From positions 124,001 through 188,000 of the forward strand of contig SCOI01000010.1 in the NCBI GenBank assembly GCA_005503085.1: a DNA stretch of 64,000 bases, read 5' to 3'. Both the position numbers and the translations under genes were made by a program. This document shows, piece after piece, positions 1 to 8,006 of the stretch. The notes below the pieces were generated by a model, which saw only the letters and a list, made by a program, of their open reading frames with translations, made no database searches and was not told the DNA's origin. This DNA is from Burkholderiales bacterium C2. Lineage in GTDB: Bacteria; Pseudomonadota; Gammaproteobacteria; Burkholderiales; Burkholderiaceae_C. How positions within the stretch are numbered: position 1 is the first letter of the stretch; each line of letters starts with the position of its first letter.

Positions 1-183
1 GTCGCCAATATCCAGATCCAGAGCGAGAACGTGTCGGCCGCCCGCGGTCGCATCATGGACGCCGACTTTGCGCAGGAAACCGCCAACCTGTCGCGCGCCC
101 AGATCCTGCAGCAGGCCGGCACCGCGATGGTGGCCCAGGCCAACCAGCTGCCGCAGCAGGTGCTGCAGCTGCTGCAAGGCTAA
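1..183 (+). CDS. fliC: Flagellin, C-terminal end (partial)
   Basis: This is the last 60 codons of a flagellin gene whose start lies before the window; it reads in frame from base 1 to a TAA at 181-183. The residues show the conserved flagellin C-terminus: an RIMDADFA stretch, then [16 protein letters not shown] and a Gln/Leu-rich end. In flagellins this segment forms the D0/D1 coiled coil that packs the filament core. The gene is followed by a hairpin at 207-236 and by fliD, a common order in Burkholderiales. Only the C-terminus is visible, so filament antigenicity and copy number cannot be judged. Confidence 0.93.
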   Translation, partial: VANIQIQSENVSAARGRIMDADFAQETANLSRAQILQQAGTAMVAQANQLPQQVLQLLQG

Positions 184-206
184 GCGCCCTCCCTTCCCCG
201 CTGGCG

Positions 207-245
207 AGGCCCGTTGCATGCAAACGTAACGGGCCTTCAGTTATT
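207..245 (+). terminator. Probable terminator after flagellin
   Basis: A 9-bp perfect stem pairs AGGCCCGTT (207-215) with AACGGGCCT (228-236) around a 12-nt loop. It begins 24 nt after the fliC stop. The tail that follows is only moderately T-rich, so termination may be partial. The position suggests separation of the abundant flagellin mRNA from fliD. Confidence 0.55.
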
Positions 246-263
246 GGCTCAAGGGACCGACAA
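237..263 (+). promoter_or_regulatory. Weak sigma-28-like candidate for fliD
   Basis: TCAGTTAT (237-244), an 11-nt spacer and ACCGACAA (256-263) sit 26 nt before the fliD start. The -10 part shares CCGA-AA with GCCGATAA, but the -35 is poor. fliD is usually FliA-controlled, which is the main reason to list this site. Confidence 0.25.
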
Positions 264-289
264 CAGATCACGGCTCCAAGGATACGGAC

Positions 290-1729
290 ATGGGCATTTC
301 ATCGACAGGCATTGGCAGCAATCTGCCGGTCGCCGAAATCATCGACAAGCTGGTCGCGCTGGAGAAGAAGCCGCTGCAGAGCCTGCAGACCTCGGCCACC
401 TTCATCCAGACCCAGATCTCGACCTATGGCAAGGTGCAAAGCCTGCTGTCCGGCGTGACCTCGGCCGCCAATGCGATGGCCAAGGCCTCGCTGTGGGGCC
501 AGACCTCGGCCGGCAGCAGCAATCCGACCGCCCTGTCCGCCACCGCCAGCGCCGGCGCCAGCGCGGGCAACTACAGCGTCAACGTGACCCAGCTGGCCAG
601 CGCCCACAGCCTGGCCTCGGGCGCCTATGCCTCCGGCGCTGCGGTGCTGGGCAGCGGCAAGCTGAAGATCGAGCTGGGCAAGTACACCGAGCAGGCCGCG
701 CCCGCGAACCCGAGCTTCACGCCCAAGGACGGCGCCAAGACCATCAACCTCGAGTTCAGCGCGGAGGGCACGACGCTGGAAGATGTGCGCAAGGCCATCA
801 ACGACGCCAAGTCCGGCGTCACCGCCAGCATCGTCAAGGATGCCAGCGGCGCGCGCCTGACGATACGCAGCGACACCACCGGCGAGCTGAGCGCGCTGCG
901 CATCAGCGCCACCGACCTGGCCGACGCACCGCTGGCCACCGGCCTGGGGGCCCTGGGCTACAGCCCCGACAGCGGCAACACGACGATGCAGCAAACGGTG
1001 GCGGCCAAGAATGCGCTGGCCACCGTCAACGGCCTGGATGTGGTGTCCGAGTCCAACACCTTCAGCGGCGCGATCGAGAATGTCAGCTTCACCGTCTCGG
1101 CGCTGACGACGACGCCGGCCACGATCAATGTCGCCAATGACGGCGCGGCGCAGAAGAAGGTGGTGCAGGACTTCGTCACCGCCTACAACGCGCTGAACAG
1201 CTTTCTGGTCGAGCAGACCAAGTACGACGAGAAGGCCAAGATCGGCGGCGCGCTGCAGGGCGACAGCACGGTGCTGAACCTGCGCAACCAGATGCGAAAC
1301 ATCCTGCGCGAGACCGGCGCCGGCCAGTTCAATTTCCTCAGCATGACCAGCAAGGATGCCGACGCACCGACCGACGGCACGATCACGCTGGACATCGGCG
1401 CGCTGGACAAGGCCATTGCCGACCCCGGCAAGCTGGCCAAGCTCTTCGCCGGCGACGCCTCGGCCAATATCACCGGCATGGCCAAGCGCTTGGCCGATTT
1501 CACGACCGGGCTGACCGGCAGCAAGGGCTCGCTTAGCAGCCGCACCGAGGGCCTGAACCAGAAGCTCAAGCTCAACGAGAAAGACCAGGACAAGGCCGAG
1601 GATCGCATCGCCCGGCTGACCGACCGGCTCAACAAGCAGTACCAGGCGCTGGACAACCGCATGGCCGGCCTGAGCTCGCTGCAGAACTACATCAACCAGC
1701 AGGTCGCGAACTGGAACAAATCCTCCTGA
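290..1729 (+). CDS. fliD: Flagellar hook-associated protein 2 (filament cap) FliD
   Basis: FliD forms the pentameric cap at the filament tip, under which secreted flagellin subunits fold. The 479-residue product has the usual length. Its N-terminal FliD_N region begins GISSTGIGSNLPVAEIIDKL, close to the family consensus for this domain. A Ser/Thr/Ala-rich middle follows, then a FliD_C domain from about residue 225 and a C-terminal coiled coil (about 420-465) ending in a helical segment with YINQQVANW. It lies between fliC and fliS, the normal filament-assembly group. The start at 290 follows a weak GGATACGGAC ribosome site. No disruption is seen. Confidence 0.96.
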   Translation: MGISSTGIGSNLPVAEIIDKLVALEKKPLQSLQTSATFIQTQISTYGKVQSLLSGVTSAANAMAKASLWGQTSAGSSNPTALSATASAGASAGNYSVNVTQLASAHSLASGAYASGAAVLGSGKLKIELGKYTEQAAPANPSFTPKDGAKTINLEFSAEGTTLEDVRKAINDAKSGVTASIVKDASGARLTIRSDTTGELSALRISATDLADAPLATGLGALGYSPDSGNTTMQQTVAAKNALATVNGLDVVSESNTFSGAIENVSFTVSALTTTPATINVANDGAAQKKVVQDFVTAYNALNSFLVEQTKYDEKAKIGGALQGDSTVLNLRNQMRNILRETGAGQFNFLSMTSKDADAPTDGTITLDIGALDKAIADPGKLAKLFAGDASANITGMAKRLADFTTGLTGSKGSLSSRTEGLNQKLKLNEKDQDKAEDRIARLTDRLNKQYQALDNRMAGLSSLQNYINQQVANWNKSS

Positions 1730-1750
1730 GAGCCCCCTGCTCCGCCCGCC

Positions 1751-1773
1751 CATGCCCGCCGCCCGCGGGCATG
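1751..1773. other. Hairpin between fliD and fliS
   Basis: CATGCCCGC (1751-1759) pairs perfectly with GCGGGCATG (1765-1773) around a 5-nt loop, 21 nt after the fliD stop. No T-tract follows, so it may stabilise the fliD mRNA 3' end or act as a weak or factor-dependent terminator. Confidence 0.4.
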
Positions 1774-1831
1774 CGTCGTTCTGGGCCCTGCAATCCCGGT
1801 GTAACAAGGCGAATCTGTCACATCCTGAGGC

Positions 1832-1859
1832 TCAAGTCGGCGCCGGGGATGGCCGATAA
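1832..1859 (+). promoter_or_regulatory. Sigma-28 (FliA) type promoter for fliS
   Basis: TCAAG (1832-1836) is followed by a perfect GCCGATAA -10 element (1852-1859). The offset from TCAAG to the -10 is 20 nt, one more than in the fliE promoter at 4387-4413. The predicted start near 1866 leaves a leader of about 32 nt before the fliS ATG at 1898. The consensus is known for flagellar class 3 genes; activity here is inferred. Confidence 0.6.
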
Positions 1860-1897
1860 GGACTACATAGCAGCATCCAACCGGCCCTCATCACATC

Positions 1898-2332
1898 ATG
1901 AACGCCATCGCCACCTTCTTCGAACCGGCCCGCACGCACAACGCCATGGCGAGCAACTTCTACCGCCAGACCGGCGTGCAGACGGGCCTGGAAGCCGCCT
2001 CGCCGCACCGTCTGGTGGTGATGCTGTTTGACGGTCTGATGGAAGCGATGGCCCAGGCCCGCGGCGCGATCGCCTCGGGCAATGTCGAGCTGAAGTGCCG
2101 TGCCATCGGGCGCGCGGTGCGCATCGTCGACGAGGGCCTGAAGAGCGCGCTGGACCTGCAGCAAGGCGGCAGCCTGGCGGCCGATCTGTCCGACCTCTAT
2201 GGCTATGTGATCCACCGCCTGACCGAAGCCAATCTGCACTCCGATGTCGATGCGCTGGAGGACTGCCGAAAAGTCATCGAACCCCTGCGCGAAGCATGGC
2301 TGGCCATCGCCCCCCAGGCCGACAGCCGCTGA
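1898..2332 (+). CDS. fliS: Flagellar export chaperone FliS
   Basis: FliS is a small helical cytoplasmic chaperone that binds the flagellin C-terminus and prevents premature polymerisation. The 144-residue product contains YRQTGVQTG near the N-terminus, followed by SPHRLVVMLFDGLMEAM, matching the family's P-x-x-L-v-x-M-L-y-D-g motif. The rest is helical. It is preceded by a FliA-type promoter (1832-1859) and followed after 40 nt by a FliT-like gene, the usual fliD-fliS-fliT order. The ribosome site before ATG 1898 is weak. No anomaly is seen. Confidence 0.95.
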   Translation: MNAIATFFEPARTHNAMASNFYRQTGVQTGLEAASPHRLVVMLFDGLMEAMAQARGAIASGNVELKCRAIGRAVRIVDEGLKSALDLQQGGSLAADLSDLYGYVIHRLTEANLHSDVDALEDCRKVIEPLREAWLAIAPQADSR

Positions 2333-2372
2333 GCCGCCGCCACCTCACAGCCCGCGAATGATAGGTATCACC

Positions 2373-2672
2373 ATGAACACCCACCTGCTGAGCTATTACG
2401 AAGCCATTGAGCAAGCCAGTGCCGACATGCTGTCGGCCGCCCGCTCGGGCAATTGGGACCAGGTCGTCAAGCTCGAAGGCGCTTGCGTGCTGCTGATCTC
2501 GCAACTCAAACGCGCCGCCTCGCAGGAGCAGCTGCCGCCCGAGGAGAGCCAGCTGAAGACCCGCATCATGCAGCGCATCCTGCTCAACGATGCCGAGATC
2601 CGGCACCTGGCCGAACCCTGGCTGGAAGACCTGGACCTGGTGCTCAGCGGCAAGAGCAAGATGGTGCACTGA
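2373..2672 (+). CDS. fliT: FliT-like flagellar chaperone
   Basis: A 99-residue all-helical protein that starts MNTHLLSYYEAIEQAS. FliT proteins are small cytoplasmic chaperones for FliD and, in enterics, regulators of FlhDC. The short length, the early LLSYYEAI helix, a GNWDQVVKLE segment (a common FliT-type helix-turn feature) and its place directly after fliS support the call. Sequence conservation in FliT is low, so position carries much of the weight. ATG 2373 was chosen because the longer frame overlaps fliS and lacks family features. ycgR follows after 38 nt. Confidence 0.75.
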   Translation: MNTHLLSYYEAIEQASADMLSAARSGNWDQVVKLEGACVLLISQLKRAASQEQLPPEESQLKTRIMQRILLNDAEIRHLAEPWLEDLDLVLSGKSKMVH

Positions 2673-2710
2673 ACAAGCCCGAGGCTTGCGGGCCTTGAAC
2701 CCTGCTTCGC

Positions 2711-3448
2711 ATGACGACCCGACCACTGGACGACTTTCGCATCGCAGCCAGGCCCGAGATCGAGGCCTGGCTGCGCCGTTTGCTGGACCGCCAGGTGCGT
2801 CTGCAGCTGAGCACGCCGGCCGGCGCCAGCCTGCTGACCCAGCTGTGCAGCGTCGATGTCGAGCACCACAGCCTGGGCTTCGAGGTCGAGCCCGGCCCGC
2901 TGCAGCAGCTGCAGGCCCTGCTCGACAGCGCCGAGCTGGTCGCGGTGGCCTATCTGGACAATATCCGGCTCGAGTTCGAACTCGATGCCCTGGTGCTGGT
3001 GCAAGGCGCCGCGCTGAGCACCTTGCGCGCGCCCTGGCCGGCCGAGCTCTACCGCTTCCAGCGCCGCCAGGCCTTTCGCGTCGAGCCGCTGGGCCACAGC
3101 TACCCGCGGGTGCTGGTGCCACATCCGCATGAGCCCGAGATGGCGCTGCGCCTGCGCGTGCTGGACCTCAGCGTCAGCGGCCTGGCCCTGCTGCTGCCGG
3201 CCGATGTGCCGCCGCTGCAGGCCGGCCTCAGTCTGAACGCCGCCCGCGTCGAGCTCGATGGCGATGTCCATTTCGAGACCACGCTGCACCTGCAGCATGT
3301 CGGCCCCTGCAGCCCCGACGCCCAGGGCATCAGCCCTGGTCTGCGCCTGGGCTGCGCCTTCGGCACCCTGCCCAGCGGCGCCGAGCGCGCGCTGCAGCTC
3401 TATATCGACCAGACCCAGAAACGCCAGCGGCTGCTGAAAAAGCCCTGA
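2711..3448 (+). CDS. ycgR: Flagellar brake protein YcgR (PilZ, c-di-GMP receptor)
   Basis: YcgR-type proteins bind c-di-GMP through a PilZ domain and then slow or bias the flagellar motor. The 245-residue product has an N-terminal YcgR-like beta domain (about 10-110) and a PilZ domain from about 115. The PilZ ligand motifs are visible: R119-x3-R123 in RRQAFR, and D152-x-S154-x-x-G157 in DLSVSG. It lies between fliT and a pseudopilin gene, just before the fliE/fliF divergence. It is the natural output for the diguanylate cyclases further along the window (31178, 43624, 45000). The ribosome site is weak. Confidence 0.9.
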   Translation: MTTRPLDDFRIAARPEIEAWLRRLLDRQVRLQLSTPAGASLLTQLCSVDVEHHSLGFEVEPGPLQQLQALLDSAELVAVAYLDNIRLEFELDALVLVQGAALSTLRAPWPAELYRFQRRQAFRVEPLGHSYPRVLVPHPHEPEMALRLRVLDLSVSGLALLLPADVPPLQAGLSLNAARVELDGDVHFETTLHLQHVGPCSPDAQGISPGLRLGCAFGTLPSGAERALQLYIDQTQKRQRLLKKP

Positions 3449-3458
3449 GCTGCGCCTC

Positions 3459-3983
3459 ATGCAAGTCCACCGCCGCTGTCATGGCTTCACGCTGCTGGAG
3501 GCGGCCATCGTGATCGCGGTGCTGGGCATCATCGCAGCCGTGGCCGTGCCCAGCTACGGCAGCATGCTGGCGCGCCAGCAGCTGCGCGCCGCCGGCGCCC
3601 ATCTGGCGCTGGATCTGCGCACCGCGCGCGAGGAGGCCTTGCGCAGCGGGCGCAGCGTCTTCGTCAGCAGCCGTGGCAGTGGCCCTGCCTGGTGCTGGGG
3701 CGTCAGCCGCGACGCGCCCTGCGATTGTCAGAGCGAGGCTCAGAAAGAGGGCCACGGCGGCGCGCCGGCCTGCAGCGTCGGCCGCGGCGAGGCCAGGGAC
3801 TATCCGCTGGTGGAACTGGGCCGCGCCGATACGCTGGAATTGCAGCCCGGCCTGGGCCGGGCGCTGCGCGCCGGCGGCATCGAGCTGAAGACGCGCAAGA
3901 AGCACAGCCTGCAGGTCCAGCTCAATGCGCTGGGCCGCGCCCATCTCTGCGGGCCCGACGCGCCCAAGCCGGCCGACTGCTGA
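3459..3983 (+). CDS. GspH/FimT family pseudopilin
   Basis: A type IV pilin-like protein of 174 residues. After a short leader it shows the prepilin peptidase/methylation site G-FTLLEAAIVIAVLGII, with Glu at +5, followed by a hydrophobic helix. The rest resembles the GspH/FimT domain, including an N-terminal helix rich in ARQQLRAAGAHLALDLR, and several Cys residues that could form a disulfide (WCWG, APCDC, PACSV, LCGPD, DC at the end). GspH/FimT proteins are minor pseudopilins of type II secretion or type IV pili. It is alone here, 10 nt after ycgR, which is unusual in a flagellar locus. The system it serves is unknown. Confidence 0.85.
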   Translation: MQVHRRCHGFTLLEAAIVIAVLGIIAAVAVPSYGSMLARQQLRAAGAHLALDLRTAREEALRSGRSVFVSSRGSGPAWCWGVSRDAPCDCQSEAQKEGHGGAPACSVGRGEARDYPLVELGRADTLELQPGLGRALRAGGIELKTRKKHSLQVQLNALGRAHLCGPDAPKPADC

Positions 3984-4008
3984 GTCCGGGGCGGGCGCTG
4001 CGCCGGCC

Positions 4009-4332
4009 TCAGACCTGCATATTCATCACTTCGGAATAGGCCGAGACCAGGCGGTTGCGCACCTGCAAGGTGGCCTGAAAGCCGATCTGGGCCTTCTGCA
4101 TCGCCACCATGGTCTCTTCCAGGCTGACATTGGGATTGTCCAGCTGGACCTCGCGCTGCAGCCGCGTCGCGTCGGCCTGCTGCTGGCTGACCCCCTTCAT
4201 CGCCTGGGCCATCGCGTCGCCGAAGCTGGCACCGCCGACGGCCTTGGGCTTGGCCAGCGGCTGGCCATTGACAGCCATGCCGGCGCGTGCGGCGGCCTGG
4301 GCGAAATCAAAGGGCTTGAGCTTGAGGTCCAT
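4009..4332 (-). CDS. fliE: Flagellar hook-basal body complex protein FliE
   Basis: FliE is an export substrate that links the MS-ring to the proximal rod. The 107-residue product shows the family C-terminus: VSLEETMVAMQKAQIGFQAT, then LQVRNRLVSAYSEVMNMQV, where the last helix joins the rod. A SFGDAM segment occurs in the middle, also typical. The gene is transcribed away from fliF, a common flagellar arrangement. A convincing sigma-28-type promoter lies 55-81 nt upstream on the same strand. It converges with the pseudopilin gene, leaving 25 nt between the two stops. Confidence 0.95.
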   Translation of the reverse strand: MDLKLKPFDFAQAAARAGMAVNGQPLAKPKAVGGASFGDAMAQAMKGVSQQQADATRLQREVQLDNPNVSLEETMVAMQKAQIGFQATLQVRNRLVSAYSEVMNMQV

Positions 4333-4386
4333 GGCAGCGAATGCTACGCAAGCCCGCGCCTTCCTAAGGAGGGAACTGCGCTTGGT

Positions 4387-4413
4387 TCATCGGCCTGTTC
4401 GCGGCTTTCTTGA
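4387..4413 (-). promoter_or_regulatory. Sigma-28 (FliA) promoter for fliE
   Basis: On the minus strand TCAAGAAA (4413-4406), an 11-nt spacer and GCCGATGA (4394-4387) match the FliA pattern TAAAGTTT-N11-GCCGATAA, with 7 of 8 bases right in the -10. The predicted start near 4380 gives a fliE leader of about 48 nt. fliE is class 2 in enterics, so FliA control would be a lineage difference or a second promoter. Confidence 0.6.
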
Positions 4414-4493
4414 GGGGCCAAATCCGAATAATTGCAGGCAACGGTTCAGCTGTCGGCGGACCGTGAAGAACTGCACAGAGAACCCAGCACCCC

Positions 4494-6194
4494 ATGGACA
4501 ACGCCCTCGCCTCACCCGCTCCCACCGCCCTGGCCGAACCGGCGCAGCCGGCCGCGCCGGCGGGCTTCGCGGCCCGCATGGCGGCCCTGCCGATGCGCAG
4601 CAAGCTGAGTCTGGGCGTGGGCCTGGCGGCGCTGGCCGGCGTGGTGCTGGCGATGACCTTGTGGAGCGGCCAGGGCGACTATCGCCCGGTCTTCACCGGC
4701 CTGTCCGACAAGGACGGCGGTGCGGTGATCGCCCAGCTCGCCACCCTCAACGTACCCTATCGCCACGAGCCCGGTGGCACGATTCTGGTGCCGGCCAATC
4801 AGGTCTATGACGTGCGCATGAAGCTGGCCTCGGCCGGCCTGCCCAAGGGCAGCACCGTCGGCTTCGAGCTGATGGACAAGACCTCGATCGGCCAGACCCA
4901 GTTCAATGAACGACTGAACTTCCAGCGCGCTCTAGAAGGCGAGCTGACCCGCACCATCACCGCGCTCAATGATGTGGCCGACGCCCGCGTGCATCTGGCG
5001 ATGCCGCAGCAAAACGGCTTCTTCCGCGAGCAGCAAAAGCCCAGCGCCTCGGTGATGCTGACGCTGCGCGGCGGCCGCACCTTGGACCGCGCCCAGGTGG
5101 CCGGCATCGTCCACCTGGTCTCGGCCTCGGTGCCCGAGCTGAGCCCCAAGGCCGTCAGCGTGCTGGACCATACCGGCGCCCTGCTGTCCAACGCCGGCGA
5201 CAACGGCTCGGGTCTGGACAGCCAGCAGCTGCAGTACAAGCAGCAGATCGAGGCGAACTACAACAAGCGCATCTACGAGCTGCTGGAACCGGTGGTGGGC
5301 CGCGAGAACCTGCGTGCCACCATCACCGCCGATGTCGATTTCTCGCAGGTCGAATCGACCGCCGAGGAATACAAGCCCAACCAGGGCGCCAACACCCAGG
5401 CCTCGGTGCGCAGCAACCAGACCCAGGAATCGATCAACGCCACGCCCGCCCTGCCCACCGGCGTGCCGGGCGCGGCCACCAACCAGCCGCCGGTGCCGGC
5501 CACAGCGCCGATCAACGGCCAGGCCGCCCCGCTGCAGACCGCCCAGGGAGCGGGCAACGGCCAGCAGAGCACGCGCCGCGAGGCCGTCACCAACTACGAA
5601 CTCGACAAGACCGTGCGCGTGACCCGCAACGCCACCGGCACGGTGCGGCGCCTGAACGCCGCCGTCGTGATCAACCACCGCCAGGTCACCGACGCCAGGG
5701 GCAAGACCAGCAGCCAGCCGGTGCCGGCCGAAGAGCTGACCAAGCTCAACGAACTGGTGCGCGAGGCCATGGGCTTCAGCCAGGAGCGCGGCGATTCGAT
5801 CAAGGTGGTCAGCGCCCCCTTCATGGACAGCAAGCCCGAGATCGTCGACGTGCCGCTGTGGAAGCAGCCCTGGCTGCTGGAGCTGCTGCGCACGGCCGCC
5901 GTGCCGCTGGCCCTGGTGCTGGTGGCGCTGATCGCGGTGTTCGGCCTGGTGCGCCCGGCGATCCGCGCCGCCAACCCAGCCCCGGCCGAAGCCAAGACCG
6001 ATGAGGCCGGCCAGCTCAACGCGATGGTCGATGACCAGCATGAACTGCCCGGCATGGGCGGCCTGCCGGCCCTGGAAGCCCCGATCTCGAATGACAAGCT
6101 GGAGCGCGCCCGCCAGCTCGCCCGCGACAACCCGGTGGCGGTGGCCAACATCATGCGCTCCTGGATCAACGGCGAAGAACTCGCCACGACTTGA
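4494..6194 (+). CDS. fliF: Flagellar MS-ring protein FliF
   Basis: FliF builds the MS-ring in the inner membrane, the base on which switch, rod and export gate assemble. The 566-residue product has a transmembrane helix at about 38-57, a YscJ/FliF ring-building domain (KDGGAVIAQLATLNVPYR; later LDRAQVAGIVHLVSASVPEL), a Pro/Gln/Ala-rich periplasmic insert and a second transmembrane helix at about 460-485. The C-terminal tail, with NDKLERARQLARDNP and IMRSWINGEE, is the conserved FliG-binding segment. It opens a tight run fliF-G-H-I-J-K. The 161-nt gap to fliE holds the divergent promoters and a CCGAATAAT motif shared with fliL. Confidence 0.97.
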   Translation: MDNALASPAPTALAEPAQPAAPAGFAARMAALPMRSKLSLGVGLAALAGVVLAMTLWSGQGDYRPVFTGLSDKDGGAVIAQLATLNVPYRHEPGGTILVPANQVYDVRMKLASAGLPKGSTVGFELMDKTSIGQTQFNERLNFQRALEGELTRTITALNDVADARVHLAMPQQNGFFREQQKPSASVMLTLRGGRTLDRAQVAGIVHLVSASVPELSPKAVSVLDHTGALLSNAGDNGSGLDSQQLQYKQQIEANYNKRIYELLEPVVGRENLRATITADVDFSQVESTAEEYKPNQGANTQASVRSNQTQESINATPALPTGVPGAATNQPPVPATAPINGQAAPLQTAQGAGNGQQSTRREAVTNYELDKTVRVTRNATGTVRRLNAAVVINHRQVTDARGKTSSQPVPAEELTKLNELVREAMGFSQERGDSIKVVSAPFMDSKPEIVDVPLWKQPWLLELLRTAAVPLALVLVALIAVFGLVRPAIRAANPAPAEAKTDEAGQLNAMVDDQHELPGMGGLPALEAPISNDKLERARQLARDNPVAVANIMRSWINGEELATT

Positions 6195-6209
6195 CGAACG
6201 AGAACCCTC

Positions 6210-7205
6210 ATGGACGATCAAGGCGTAGAAGACGCAGCCATCCTGCTGATGTCCCTCGGTGAGGAAGAAGCCTCCGAGGTCTTCAAGCATCTGCAACCCA
6301 AGGAAGTGCAAAAGCTCGGCGAGACCATCGCCAAGCTCAAGGTGATCCCGCGCAGCAAGGTCGAGGAGGTGCTGGACCGTTTCGACGCCGTCGCCGAGAC
6401 CCAGAGCACCCTCGTCAACGACACCGATGAGTACGTGCGCAATGTGCTGCGCAAGGCACTGGGCGACGACAAGGCCAATCTGCTGCTGGACCGCATCCTG
6501 CAAGGCGGCGATGTCTCCAGCATCGAGAGCCTGAAATGGATGGACGCCGCCTCGGTGGCCGAGCTGCTGCGCAACGAGCATCCGCAGATCATTGCCGCCA
6601 TCCTGGCCCATCTGGACTATGACCAGACCAGCTCGGTGCTGCGCGTCTTCACCGAGCGCCAGCGCAACGAGGTGCTGGTGCGCATTGCGACCTTGGACGG
6701 CATCCAGCCGATGGCCTTGAAGGACCTCAACGAGGTGATGAGCCAGGTGCTGGCCGGCGGCGAGCGCATGAAGAAGAGCTCGCTGGGCGGCGTCAAGACC
6801 GCGGCCGAGATCATCAATATGCTGGGCTCCTCGGTCGAGGCCTCGGTGCTGGACTACATCCGCGAGGCCGATGCCGATCTGGCCCAGAAGATCATGGACA
6901 ATATGTTCACCTTCGAAGATCTGGACAAGATCGACGACAAGGGCATCCAGGCCGTGCTCAAGGAAGTGCAGAGCGAATCCCTGGTGGTGGCGCTCAAGGG
7001 CGCGGCGCCCGAGCTGCGCGAGAAGATCTTCCGCAATATGTCCACCCGCGCGGCCGAGACCCTGCGCGAAGATCTCGAATCGCGCGGCCCGGTGCGGCTC
7101 TCCGAGGTCGAGAGCGAGCAGAAGGAAATGCTCAAGATCGTGCGCCGCCTGGTCGACGAGGGTCAGATCATGCTGGCCGGCGGCGGCGACGACCAGTTCC
7201 TCTGA
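6210..7205 (+). CDS. fliG: Flagellar motor switch protein FliG
   Basis: FliG couples the rotor to the stator and, with FliM/FliN, sets rotation direction. At 331 residues it has the normal length. The N-terminal domain binds FliF. The middle domain carries the EHPQ motif (about 123-126), which contacts FliM. The C-terminal domain has the charged motor helix (KGAAPELREKIFRNMS), whose charged residues face the stator in the family. It starts 15 nt after fliF with a weak ribosome site, indicating co-transcription and probably coupled translation. No defects are visible. Confidence 0.97.
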   Translation: MDDQGVEDAAILLMSLGEEEASEVFKHLQPKEVQKLGETIAKLKVIPRSKVEEVLDRFDAVAETQSTLVNDTDEYVRNVLRKALGDDKANLLLDRILQGGDVSSIESLKWMDAASVAELLRNEHPQIIAAILAHLDYDQTSSVLRVFTERQRNEVLVRIATLDGIQPMALKDLNEVMSQVLAGGERMKKSSLGGVKTAAEIINMLGSSVEASVLDYIREADADLAQKIMDNMFTFEDLDKIDDKGIQAVLKEVQSESLVVALKGAAPELREKIFRNMSTRAAETLREDLESRGPVRLSEVESEQKEMLKIVRRLVDEGQIMLAGGGDDQFL

Positions 7206-7217
7206 GGCTGACCCGCA

Positions 7218-8006
7218 ATGGCCACCAGACAACCGCCCCGCCAGGTGCCGCCGCCCGAACGCCGCGACGGCGAGGAGCGCCGCAGCAGCTACAGCCGCTT
7301 CATCCCGCGCGAGGAGCTGTCCGGCTTCGCCGCCTGGAACCCCGACGCGCTGCAAGGCGGCCCGGAGGCCCGGCGTCCGCCTATCTATGCGCCGGCACCA
7401 CCGCCCGCCCCGGCCGCCGCGCCCGCCCCGCCGCCGGCGCCCGAGCCGCAGCTCGATGAGCTGCTGCATGCGGCCCGCCAGTCCGGTTACCAGGACGGCT
7501 ACCGCGATGGCATGGCCGCGCTGGATGCCTTCAAGAAGAGCTTCGCCCAGCAGATGAGCGCCCAGCTGGGCACGCTGGTGAAGAGCTTCGACGGCGAATT
7601 CCGAGCGCTCGAAGACCAGATGGCCGAGGCGCTGGCGGCAATGGCCGTCGAGCTGGCGCGCCAGGTCTTGCGCAGCGAGATCCAGCAACGCCCCGAACAC
7701 ATCGCCCAGGTCGCGCATGACGCGGTCGAGGCCTTGCAGATGTCGGCCCGCCATGTGCGTGTGCGCGTTCATCCGGACGATCTGCCGCTGGTGCTGGAAG
7801 GGGCCGGAGAGGAAATGAAGGCCCGCGAGGCCCAGGTGCTGCCCGACCCCGAAGTGCCGCGCGGCGGCTGCAAGGTCGAGTCGGACATCGGCAGCGTCGA
7901 CGCGACCCTGGCCGCGCGCTGGCTGCAGGTGACCGGCGCGATGGGCCAGAGCACGCTGTGGGAAGACCGTCGACAGACAGACGCCGAAGCGGAGGCCAAG
8001 GCATGA
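7218..8006 (+). CDS. fliH: Flagellar assembly protein FliH
   Basis: FliH binds the export ATPase FliI and anchors it to the C-ring. The 262-residue product starts with a charged region holding [17 protein letters not shown] (conserved in beta/gammaproteobacterial FliH), then a Pro/Ala-rich linker (about 55-75) and a helical domain with G-x3-G-type spacing in [18 protein letters not shown]. The C-terminal FliH domain (about 120-250) includes VHPDDLPLV and [16 protein letters not shown]. It overlaps fliI by 4 nt (ATGA), so the two are translationally coupled. Confidence 0.95.
   Translation: MATRQPPRQVPPPERRDGEERRSSYSRFIPREELSGFAAWNPDALQGGPEARRPPIYAPAPPPAPAAAPAPPPAPEPQLDELLHAARQSGYQDGYRDGMAALDAFKKSFAQQMSAQLGTLVKSFDGEFRALEDQMAEALAAMAVELARQVLRSEIQQRPEHIAQVAHDAVEALQMSARHVRVRVHPDDLPLVLEGAGEEMKAREAQVLPDPEVPRGGCKVESDIGSVDATLAARWLQVTGAMGQSTLWEDRRQTDAEAEAKA

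Noticed and set aside
4411-4445. Sigma-54 promoter before fliF
   Set aside because: A TTGCA is present but no GG lies at the required 10-nt distance from the GC, so the -24/-12 pattern fails.
4932-7772. Long open frame on the minus strand opposite fliF-fliG-fliH
   Set aside because: High-GC antisense shadow. It is rich in His, Arg, Gly and Leu with no domain, while the plus strand encodes clear flagellar proteins.
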